In this document: piece after piece, positions 5,690 through 10,309 of the stretch
Position numbering within the stretch: the stretch's first letter is position 1
How the letters are laid out: the number at the start of each line of letters is the position of its first letter
Origin: Betaproteobacteria bacterium
GTDB lineage: Bacteria; Pseudomonadota; Gammaproteobacteria; Tethybacterales; Tethybacteraceae
Length of the DNA stretch: 10,309 nt
Direction: 5' to 3'
Assembly (NCBI GenBank): GCA_026710225.1
Contig: JAPORI010000031.1
Location: forward strand, 1-10,309
Notes under the pieces: generated by a model
Databases searched by the model: none
The model's input: only the letters and a program-made list of their open reading frames with translations
What the model was told of the DNA's origin: nothing
Program-made: the position numbers and the translations under genes

Positions 5690-6403
5690 TCAGGCGATTT
5701 CGGCCAGGATTTGCGGGACGATCTCGGTAGCCAGTCCCAGCCGTTGCTCGTCAAAGCCGGCGGCAACCGCCGATGCTTCCAGGTTCGCCTCGATGCAGTG
5801 GGCGCCGGCAGCCGCGGCGATCCGGACGAAGCCGGCGGCCGGATAGACCTGGCCGGAGGTGCCGATGGCGATAAACAGGTTGCAATCGGCCAGGGCGGCC
5901 GAGATTTCCTCCATGAACAACGGCATTTCCCCGAACCAGACCACATGCGGGCGCAGCAAGCCGGCCTGGCAGTGCTGGCAGCGCATGTCCGGCCTGCACA
6001 CTGGCGGCGCGTCGGTAACCTGCCCGCAGTTGTCGCAGTGCATCCGGTTGAGCTGGCCGTGCATCGCCAGCACCCGCTTGCTGCCGGCTCGCGCATGCAA
6101 GTCGTCGACATTTTGGGTTACCAGCAGGAATTCGCCGGCAAAAGCCGCCTCGAATTCGGCCAAAGCCAGATGCGCGGCGTTGGGTTTGGCCGCCGCCGCG
6201 GCCGCGCGGCGCTGATTGTAGAAGTCGTGCACCAGTTGCCGATCGCGCTGGTAGCCTTCGGGAGTCGCGACATCCTCGATGCGATGATCCTCCCACAATC
6301 CTTCGACGGCGCGAAAGGTGCGCAGACCCGATTCGGCCGAGATGCCGGCGCCGGTCAGCACCACGATTCGCCGGTTGGGATTCCTGGCCGACGAGTTGTT
6401 CAA
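5690..6403 (-). CDS. cobB: NAD-dependent protein deacylase of the CobB/SIRT5 type
   Basis: This sirtuin removes acetyl, and probably succinyl or malonyl, groups from lysines using NAD. The 237 residues match E. coli CobB end to end: GAGISAESGLRTFR (18-31), EGLWEDHRIEDVATPEGY (34-51), FYNQRR (61-66), TQNVDDLHARAG (96-107), catalytic His115, RPHVVWFGEMP (151-161), IAIGTSGQVYPAAGF (178-192). Tyr62 and Arg65 correspond to the Tyr-x-x-Arg pair that accepts acidic acyl groups in class III sirtuins. A full zinc site is visible: Cys123/126 and Cys142/145. The only plausible start is TTG at 6401-6403; the open frame reaches an upstream TAA without ATG or GTG. It diverges from the zapB-like gene and converges with apaH. 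Confidence 0.92.
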   Translation of the reverse strand: MNNSSARNPNRRIVVLTGAGISAESGLRTFRAVEGLWEDHRIEDVATPEGYQRDRQLVHDFYNQRRAAAAAAKPNAAHLALAEFEAAFAGEFLLVTQNVDDLHARAGSKRVLAMHGQLNRMHCDNCGQVTDAPPVCRPDMRCQHCQAGLLRPHVVWFGEMPLFMEEISAALADCNLFIAIGTSGQVYPAAGFVRIAAAAGAHCIEANLEASAVAAGFDEQRLGLATEIVPQILAEIA

Positions 6404-6549
6404 GTCACCGATGCAGACAAGATGGACATTTGGCGCCCAATCTTAACTGCTGTCAGCCGCCGGCGGGAAAAAATGAGTTATCATATCTATCTGTGCGCAA
6501 GGTAGCCCGGCAGGAGAAGTCATCTCGGCATCAAGACAGTGCCGCCGGA

Positions 6550-6729
6550 ATGTTGCAGTTGCGCGATGCAATCGCCCGGCTGGTTGACGAGCGCGACGAG
6601 CTTTACTTCCGCAGCATCGATCAGCAAGCGCAGATCGAGCGACTCAAAAAGCGGTTGCGCGCGGTTGAAGACAAGCGCGAGCGCGCGCGCGAAAAGATTG
6701 CCCATCTAATCCAGCAGTTGCCGCAGTGA
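6550..6729 (+). CDS. ZapB-like coiled-coil cell division protein (TIGR02449 type)
   Basis: A 59-residue, highly charged coiled coil (DAIARLVDERDEL, then QIERLKKRLRAVEDKRERA, then IAHLIQQL) matches in size, heptad spacing and location the small ZapB-like protein encoded just before zapA in many gammaproteobacteria. Such proteins bridge ZapA/FtsZ rings at midcell. The ATG at 6550 fits family length. A GTG at 6493 would add 19 residues (RKVARQEKSSRHQDSAAG), and a TTG at 6430 still more; neither has a clear ribosome binding site, so the start is uncertain. Its TGA overlaps the GTG of zapA (GTGA), implying coupled translation. The region 6404-6549 before it must hold the divergent promoters for this operon and cobB; I found no clear hexamer pair there. 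Confidence 0.65.
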   Translation: MLQLRDAIARLVDERDELYFRSIDQQAQIERLKKRLRAVEDKRERAREKIAHLIQQLPQ

Positions 6730-7019
6730 CCGGCAAGGCTGATCCAGACCTGCTTACCGTGCGGGTGGGCCAGCATGTGTTCAAGGTGCGCTGTCCGGCT
6801 GCCGATCACGCCAAGATGAAAAAAGCCGCAGCCACCGTCGCCAGCGAATACGAGCATGTGCGTCGCCGCTCGTCGATCGCCGACGGTGAACGGGCGGCGC
6901 TGATGGTGGCGCTGCGGATGGCTTCCGGCAGCCGGGCGGCGACCGGCGGCGAGCAAGAAGCGGTCAAGGTGATGCTCGACGAGTGTCTTGAGCTGGCCGA
7001 GCGCCGCCCGGAGAACTAG
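6726..7019 (+). CDS. zapA: Cell division protein ZapA
   Basis: ZapA cross-links FtsZ protofilaments and stabilises the Z-ring. The 97 residues show the ZapA layout: an N-terminal beta-hairpin domain with TVRVGQHVFKVRCP (11-24), the helix AKMKKAAATVASEYEHVR (29-46), the SIADGERAALMVALRMASG segment equivalent to the usual LxxERIAVLAALNLAHEL block, and a helical dimerisation tail. The start is GTG at 6726, overlapping the preceding TGA by GTGA; no ATG is available before the conserved region. It is followed only 24 bases later by the EVE-domain gene. The family call is good though the sequence is somewhat divergent. Confidence 0.8.
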   Translation: MTGKADPDLLTVRVGQHVFKVRCPAADHAKMKKAAATVASEYEHVRRRSSIADGERAALMVALRMASGSRAATGGEQEAVKVMLDECLELAERRPEN

Positions 7020-7043
7020 ACTCCCTCAACGAGGAGCATTCGC

Positions 7044-7517
7044 ATGGCTGTAACACCGTGCTACTGGTTGTTCAAAAGCGAACCGGGCGACTATTCGATC
7101 GACGATTTTGAACGCGACGGGGAAACCCTGTGGGACGGGATTCGTTCCTGGCAGGTGCGCAACTGCTTTCGCGATCAGATGCAGCCGGGCGAGCGCTTCG
7201 TCTTCTATCATTCCAGCTGCCCGCAGCCGGCGGCGGTGGGCATCGGCGAAGTTGCCGCCGCGGCGGTTCCCGACCCGTTGCAGTTTTCGCAAAAGTCCAA
7301 GTATTACGACCCGGCTTCCGATCGGCGCGAGCCGCGCTGGCTGGCGATGCCGGTCAAGTTCGTCGCCAGGGCCGGCAGCGAGTATCCGCTGGCCAGGATG
7401 CGCACCAACCGGCGACTGACCAGCTGCCGGTTGCTCGCGCGCGGCAACCGGCTGTCGGTGCTGCCGCTGTCGCCGGCGCACTGGCGCGAGATCACCCGGG
7501 CGATGAAACTTGGCTGA
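7044..7517 (+). CDS. EVE domain-containing protein
   Basis: EVE domains are PUA-like folds thought to recognise modified bases in RNA or DNA. The 157 residues are almost only this domain: YWLFKSEPGDYSIDDF (7-22), WDGIRSWQVRNCFRD (30-44), GERFVFYHSSCPQPAAVGIGEV (49-70), KYYDP (86-90) and the C-terminal NRLSVLPLSPAHWREI (135-150). All hallmark W, H and N positions appear intact. GAGGAG at 7031-7036, seven bases before the ATG, is the best ribosome binding site in the window and fixes the start. Being downstream of zapA is a common arrangement in proteobacteria. The 3' end overlaps the permease gene by 8 bases. The ligand is unknown; a role in RNA modification is inferred from the fold. Confidence 0.9.
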   Translation: MAVTPCYWLFKSEPGDYSIDDFERDGETLWDGIRSWQVRNCFRDQMQPGERFVFYHSSCPQPAAVGIGEVAAAAVPDPLQFSQKSKYYDPASDRREPRWLAMPVKFVARAGSEYPLARMRTNRRLTSCRLLARGNRLSVLPLSPAHWREITRAMKLG

Positions 7518-8289
7518 CTGGCTGTTTGCCGTTCATGTCGCCATCGGTGCGCTGGGCGGACTGTGTGCCGGCTTGTTCGGCATCGGCGGCGGCGTGGTGT
7601 TCGGACCGCTGCTGCTGCTGCTGGCGGTGGAGCGCGGCATCCCGGTTGACAGTGCGGTAGCCGGAGCGGTTGCCACCAGCAGCGCGATCGTGATTCTGAC
7701 CGCAGTGCCCAGCGCCCTGATGCACTCGGTGCAAGGCAGCGTTGATTGGCGACTGCTGCGGGTGCTGGCGCCGGCGGCGGTGGTTGGTGCCGCACTCGGT
7801 GCCTGGCTGGTGGTGCGGGTTGATCCGCGCATCCCCGAGTTGCTGATGCTGGCACTGTTGATCATTGGCATTCGCGCCCTGTGGAAAAGACCGGCGGCAG
7901 CCGGTGTTGCCGCGGTGCGGCCGCAGCCGGCAATGCTGGTTACCGGCGGCTCCGGTGCCGGCTGCATGGGCGCGCTCACCGGCACCGGCGGCGGGCTGAT
8001 CACGATGCCGATGTTGGTGCGCGCCGAAGTTACCCTGCCGCAGGCGATCGGAACTTCGGCGGTGGTAACCATGCTGATTGCCGGCACCGCTTCGGGAGTG
8101 TTTGCCGGCGAGGCGGTAAATCTGGCCGCCCTGATTTCGGTTTCCTGCGGTGCGATCGCCTTTGCCGTGCTCGGGGCGCGGCTGGCCACCAAACTCGCGG
8201 GCGGCATCATCCGCTGGCTGTGTTGCGCGCTGATGATTGGCATCAGCCTGCGGCTGGGCTACTGGCTGGTCGCGTCGCTGCTGGCATGA
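7510..8289 (+). CDS. TauE/SafE-family (TSUP) membrane transporter
   Basis: This inner-membrane permease belongs to the family whose members export sulfite or sulfonates and other small anions. The 259 residues show about eight hydrophobic helices in two halves, each opening with the family's glycine-rich motif: LCAGLFGIGGGVVFGPLLLL near 18-37 and GALTGTGGGLITMPML near 154-169. Conserved DSAVAGAVATSSAI and PQAIGTSAVVTMLI segments follow each. The start used is TTG at 7510, overlapping the EVE gene by 8 bases; there is no ATG in frame before the first helix. The substrate cannot be told from sequence. Its TGA overlaps the ATG of a DUF1428-type start (ATGA), showing that a further gene once followed in this operon. 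Confidence 0.88.
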   Translation: MADWLFAVHVAIGALGGLCAGLFGIGGGVVFGPLLLLLAVERGIPVDSAVAGAVATSSAIVILTAVPSALMHSVQGSVDWRLLRVLAPAAVVGAALGAWLVVRVDPRIPELLMLALLIIGIRALWKRPAAAGVAAVRPQPAMLVTGGSGAGCMGALTGTGGGLITMPMLVRAEVTLPQAIGTSAVVTMLIAGTASGVFAGEAVNLAALISVSCGAIAFAVLGARLATKLAGGIIRWLCCALMIGISLRLGYWLVASLLA

Positions 8290-8336
8290 GCAAGTATGTT
8301 GACGGATTTGTTGCAGCAGTGTCAGGATCAACTTGA
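8286..8336 (+). pseudogene. DUF1428-type gene remnant, truncated after about 12 recognisable codons
   Basis: An ATG overlapping the permease TGA (ATGA) opens a 16-residue frame beginning MSKYVDGFVAAV, then SGST and stop. The first 12 residues match the N-terminus I know for DUF1428 proteins (M-x-YVDGFVxxVP). After that the sequence changes and merges at once into a vapC-like remnant. I infer that an intact DUF1428 gene was the last member of the zapA-permease operon and was cut by the event that placed the downstream island, with the junction near 8321-8335. The match is short, so confidence is moderate. Confidence 0.5.
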
Positions 8337-8649
8337 GCGCCGCGATTGTTCATCCAGCTGTTTGAAACGAGAAATTCGCTGGTCGTAAATATGCGCTAGG
8401 AAAAAACTTTCCGCTCGCGCCTGTGCCAGTTTTCTGGCTGCCCTGAACGAACTGCCGGTGCATGTCGATTACCGGCCTGTTATGGAAGATGTATTTTCAC
8501 TGTCAGTCAAGCATCATCTGACCGTCTATGATGCCGTCTATCTGGAATTGGCAAAAAGGAATTCGGTGCCAATTGCAACTTTTGACAAGGTCATTGCCAG
8601 GGCCGCTCGGGCTGAAAAAGTTATCCTTGTTTGCAAGAAGATTCCCTGA
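8336..8649 (+). pseudogene. vapC: VapC-type PIN-domain ribonuclease remnant, 5'-truncated and frameshifted
   Basis: VapC toxins are PIN-domain ribonucleases usually paired with VapB. Here recognisable pieces lie in three successive frames. SAAIVHPAV (8336-8362) ends in TGA. FETRNSLVVNMR (from 8364), which contains the family's E-x-x-N-x-L, ends in TAG. The rest runs from about 8395 to the TGA at 8649, with LAALNELPVHVDY, LTVYDAVYLELAKR carrying the conserved YDAxYLxLA acid, and VPIATFDKVI with the later Asp. The N-terminal strand with the first catalytic Asp (MxVLDxS) and any vapB are missing; the remnant abuts the DUF1428 fragment. It cannot encode a working toxin. The last 63 codons remain open from an internal ATG at 8458, but that protein would lack half the active site. 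Confidence 0.75.
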
Positions 8650-8921
8650 AAAATGTCAACCGGGCGGGTATCCCCCGGGGAAAAGAGTTCTCGCTTGTGA
8701 CAATAGCCAAATGTGCCTTTGGAGCGGTCAAGTTCGTCATCGGCATTTTGCATCGCCTGCCAATCGCAGCTTTTCTCCCGCTCGCAGCAGTGAGCGGGAA
8801 ACTTGTCAGATAGCTGCTGCGCCAGGGTGCTCTTGCCGATTTGGCGATCCCCGGTGACAATCACGCCGGGCGTTTTGCTAAGCATCCGGGCAACCTTGTC
8901 CTTACATCTGCCGGTTGCCAT
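8621..8921 (-). pseudogene. AAA-type P-loop ATPase remnant (probable DUF4143 family)
   Basis: Reading leftward from the ATG at 8919-8921, the first 42 residues resemble the N-terminus of AAA/DUF4143 ATPases, with the Walker A-like GDRQIGKSTLAQQL where the family has GPRQxGKTTLAxxL. After DKFP the expected middle of a roughly 400-residue protein is gone. The next piece, WQAMQNADDEL, and an adjacent frame reading APKAHLAIVTSENSFP look like the family's C-terminal tail (FWxAxxDL, then a VxYPG-like strand), which would mean an internal deletion plus a frameshift. The N-terminal match is clear; the C-terminal reading is inference. It converges on the vapC remnant and overlaps its last bases. It is too short to be functional. 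Confidence 0.6.
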
Positions 8922-8941
8922 AAGGTGGTTTTACAACTTGC

Positions 8942-9002
8942 GCTTTTGAAAATCCAAACCCTTTATTTAAAAAATGCATTATTGCCAGATGCTTTTGAAA
9001 AT
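8942..9002 (+). repeat. 12-bp direct repeat in the AT-rich spacer
   Basis: GCTTTTGAAAAT occurs at 8942-8953 and again at 8991-9002, 49 bases apart. The second copy leads into the duplicated abiEi promoter segment. The surrounding 8935-9030 stretch is the most AT-rich in the window. It may be a leftover of an earlier duplication step or an operator half-site; nothing else is recognisable there. Confidence 0.45.
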
Positions 9003-9012
9003 ATATTATAAT
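8982..9012 (+). promoter_or_regulatory. Candidate promoter for the truncated abiEi copy
   Basis: TATAAT at 9007-9012 is a perfect -10. TTGCCA at 8982-8987 is a fair -35, but the 19-base spacing is longer than ideal. A start of transcription near 9019 would leave about a ten-base leader before the ATG at 9029. This box is stronger than its counterpart in the second copy. Confidence 0.45.
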
Positions 9013-9103
9013 TGCGAAAATCATTGATATGCGGAAAAGGCAAAAACTAAACCAATTCTGGCATATTCTCCCCGAACCCCTGCTGGCAAGCCGGGGATGC
9101 TCG
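8994..9103 (+). repeat. First copy of the duplicated abiEi promoter and 5' coding segment
   Basis: The 98 bases 8994-9091 match 9198-9295 with about nine differences at a constant offset of 204. The match covers the promoter, the spacer and the first 21 codons. Copy one then lacks 18 bases present in copy two; in copy two those bases lie between two AAGC words, so a slippage deletion in copy one is likely. Similarity continues through CCGGGGATxCTCG and then stops. Confidence 0.85.
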
Positions 9104-9202
9104 ATGCTGGCTCGGAATCAGTGCCGCAAAAGTAATCGATTTGCCCGCCAGAGATGGCCTGCCGCAACCGCAGGGGATGCTGTTTGGTTCGTCGCTATTT
9201 GA
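9029..9202 (+). pseudogene. Truncated abiEi 5' copy, 57-codon open frame
   Basis: The frame begins MRKRQKLNQFWHILPEPLLA, the same N-terminus as the intact antitoxin downstream. It loses six codons in frame, continues RGCSM, and then runs through 30 unrelated residues (rich in R and A) to a TGA at 9200-9202. That stop overlaps the TTGAAA word at the head of the second copy. It would encode part of the AbiEi N-terminal winged-helix region without the recognition helix or the C-terminal domain, so it is most likely a relic. Because it kept an open frame and a good -10 box, expression of a short leader peptide is conceivable. Confidence 0.6.
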
Positions 9203-9325
9203 AAATATGCTAGAATTGCGAAAATTATTGATATGCGGAAAAAGCAAAAACTAAACCGACTCCAGCATATTCTCCCCGAACCCCTGCTGGCAAGCGTCCC
9301 CTGGCTGGAAAGCCGGGGATACTCG
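9198..9325 (+). repeat. Second (functional) copy of the duplicated abiEi 5' segment
   Basis: This is the partner of 8994-9103 and lies directly on the promoter and first 31 codons of the intact abiEi. Differences from copy one include TAGAAT in place of TATAAT at the -10 and codon changes such as K for R at codon 4. The word GAAAAT occurs twice in each copy about 19 bases apart (here 9201 and 9220), a possible binding pattern for a self-regulating antitoxin. Confidence 0.85.
9208..9216 (+). promoter_or_regulatory. Candidate extended -10 promoter of abiEi-abiEii
   Basis: TGCTAGAAT is an extended -10 (TG-N-TAGAAT, one base from TATAAT). No good -35 is seen 17 bases upstream (TTCGTC), which extended -10 promoters tolerate. 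Transcription would start about ten bases before the ATG at 9233. AbiEi antitoxins are known to repress their own promoter, so this is also the likely operator region. Confidence 0.45.
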
Positions 9326-10105
9326 CGCGCCTTGCTCAGCCAGTATGCTGCCGCCGGCTGGTTGGTGCAGCCTACTCCGGGGGTCTATCACCGGCCTGGA
9401 TTCCGGCTGTGCTGGGAAGGGGTGGTGACCTCGCTGCAATCGCTGATGGGCTGCCCGCTGGTCGTTGGCGGCAAGACCGCCCTCGAAATACAGGGGCACG
9501 GTCACTACATATCATATCAACTGCCCTACTTTATCCATTTATACGGACCCAAGGCTCCGCCGGGCTGGCTGCAAAAACTGGGGTTGGACAAGCGGTTTGT
9601 CTTCCACAAGACCAGGCGCCTGTTTGCCAGCGAAGAATATACCCGACCGCAGCAGCCGTTCGGAACCTGGGACGGTGACAAGCAATGCTTTGCCGGGCCT
9701 GCCGTGCTGCCCAAGCAGACCAAGCAGATGTCATGGAACGACAAGGAAATGCCGCTGATAGTTTCCACCGAGGCGCGCGCTGCCCTGGAACATCTCGACG
9801 AGGTGCCCAAGCGGGAAAGATTCGACGAAGCCGGCTATGTCATGGAGAAACTGGCCTGGCTTGATCCGGAGAAGATTCAGGAAGTGCTGTGCCAGTGTCG
9901 CAGCGTCAAGGTCAAGCGCCTTTTCCTGTGGTTTGCCGAAAGGCATGACCAGCCCTGGTTTGACCAAATCGATGTCAGGAAAATAGATTTGGGTCGCGGC
10001 AAGCGGATGCTGGTCGAAAAGGGCGAAGGCTGCCTGAATGCCAAGTATCAGATCACCTACCCCAAATACATGCTTTATGACGAGATTCCCGAGGACGCTC
10101 AGTAA
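9233..10105 (+). CDS. abiEi: Type IV toxin-antitoxin system antitoxin, AbiEi family
   Basis: AbiEi is the antitoxin and autorepressor of the AbiE abortive-infection system; it counteracts the nucleotidyltransferase AbiEii without forming a stable complex. The 290 residues show the N-terminal winged-helix domain: LQHILPEPLLAS then WLESRGYSRALLSQYAAAGWLVQPTPGVYHRPG across about 10-56. The AbiEi_3-type C-terminal domain then opens with WEGVVTSLQSLMGCPLVVGGKTALEIQGHGHYI (61-93) and continues through STEARAALEHLDEVP (178-192), MEKLAWLDPEKIQEVL (205-220) and VKVKRLFLWFAERHDQPWF (226-244). Length is normal for this subfamily. The ATG at 9233 has no strong ribosome binding site but matches the duplicated 5' copy. 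The gene overlaps the toxin gene by 29 bases. Confidence 0.9.
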   Translation: MRKKQKLNRLQHILPEPLLASVPWLESRGYSRALLSQYAAAGWLVQPTPGVYHRPGFRLCWEGVVTSLQSLMGCPLVVGGKTALEIQGHGHYISYQLPYFIHLYGPKAPPGWLQKLGLDKRFVFHKTRRLFASEEYTRPQQPFGTWDGDKQCFAGPAVLPKQTKQMSWNDKEMPLIVSTEARAALEHLDEVPKRERFDEAGYVMEKLAWLDPEKIQEVLCQCRSVKVKRLFLWFAERHDQPWFDQIDVRKIDLGRGKRMLVEKGEGCLNAKYQITYPKYMLYDEIPEDAQ

Positions 10106-10309
10106 CGATGCGATAAAGGCGCGGATGCGGCTGCTGTTGAAGCTGCTGCCGCACTTTCAGGAGCAAGCATGTCTGGCCTTGAAGGGAGGCACGGCCATAA
10201 ACGCGTTTTTGCTCAACCTGCCGCGCCTGTCGATTGACATTGACATGACCTATGTCAATTTTGTCGGGCGTGAGCAAGCCCTGGATGACATCAGCGCCTC
10301 CCTGTCCGC
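10077..10309 (+). CDS. abiEii: AbiEii nucleotidyltransferase toxin, 5' part (runs off right edge)
   Basis: AbiEii toxins are DNA polymerase beta-like nucleotidyltransferases that block growth; relatives add nucleotides to tRNA acceptor ends. The visible 77 codons contain both nucleotide-binding hallmarks: ALKGGTAINAF (about 33-43, the GG-S/T motif) and LPRLSIDIDMTYV (about 47-59, the DxD metal ligands). The helix RMRLLLKLLPHF before them is also typical. I place the start at the ATG 10077-10079, in frame and overlapping the 3' end of abiEi by 29 bases, giving MTRFPRTLSNDAIKARMRLL; an ATG at 10125 would cut into the leading helix. No ribosome binding site is obvious, so translation is probably coupled to abiEi. 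The remaining two thirds or so lie outside the window. Confidence 0.88.
   Translation, partial: MTRFPRTLSNDAIKARMRLLLKLLPHFQEQACLALKGGTAINAFLLNLPRLSIDIDMTYVNFVGREQALDDISASLS

Noticed and set aside
5711..6505. A 264-codon plus-strand frame opposite cobB
   Set aside because: Antisense to a complete sirtuin gene; no recognisable domain.
7492..8331. Long minus-strand open frames opposite the TauE/SafE permease gene
   Set aside because: They are antisense to an intact membrane-protein gene and give Q/H/N-rich translations typical of GC-rich shadows.
8458..8649. A short intact gene for a 63-residue PIN protein
   Set aside because: Homology to VapC extends upstream of its ATG in the same and other frames, so it is the tail of a broken gene rather than a gene of its own.
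8538..8921. A 127-residue intact ATPase gene
   Set aside because: Only the first 40 or so residues look like an ATPase; the rest is antisense to the vapC remnant or in a disrupted frame.
8930..9232. Insertion sequence or CRISPR-like array in the AT-rich region with repeats
   Set aside because: There is no transposase, no terminal inverted repeats and no regular spacer pattern; the repeats are explained by one tandem duplication of the abiEi 5' end.

Overview
The window looks like a GC-rich proteobacterial chromosome, most likely Gamma- or Betaproteobacteria. The supporting genes are a YggX-type iron-trafficking protein, ApaH, a CobB-type sirtuin, a ZapB-like/ZapA pair followed by an EVE-domain gene, and a PBP5 gene next to a D-amino-acid transaminase. 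No genus can be named from the sequence alone. I see no rRNA, tRNA, CRISPR array or intact insertion sequence.

Positions 1-4240 are read leftward. A tight block runs yggX - osmC-like - PBP5 (dacC) - D-amino-acid transaminase (dat) - nadC. Three junctions overlap: two are 4-base ATGA overlaps and one is 14 bases. After a 138-base gap comes the 5' part of an SDH-type Clp-fold serine protease that leaves the window on the left. The block combines iron and redox housekeeping, peptidoglycan D-Ala trimming and D-amino-acid turnover, and NAD synthesis.

Positions 4241-4601 form a 361-base divergent control region, the most structured non-coding stretch here. It holds a GC-rich hairpin, a 9-bp hairpin followed by T-runs on the minus strand (an attenuator or small-RNA terminator), and two palindromes that resemble the chromosome-partition site parS. 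These palindromes form a perfect 18-bp inverted repeat flanked by outward-facing -10-like boxes. Rightward from there lie a 65-residue membrane protein and apaH, which converges on the leftward cobB.

Positions 6404-8289 are a rightward housekeeping block: zapB-like, zapA, EVE-domain protein and a TauE/SafE-type permease, with short gaps or overlaps.

At about 8290 the chromosome changes character. A DUF1428-type start, coupled to the permease stop by ATGA, survives for only about 12 recognisable codons. It is followed by a frameshifted vapC remnant, an opposing AAA-ATPase remnant, an AT-rich stretch, and a partly duplicated promoter plus 5' end of abiEi. Next come an intact abiEi antitoxin gene and the 5' part of an abiEii nucleotidyltransferase toxin gene, together a type IV toxin-antitoxin or abortive-infection pair. 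I read this as the edge of a decaying defence or toxin-antitoxin island. The items most worth following up are the paired parS-like palindromes, the duplicated abiEi leader, the leader structures upstream of yggX, and an unusual active-site sequence in NadC.
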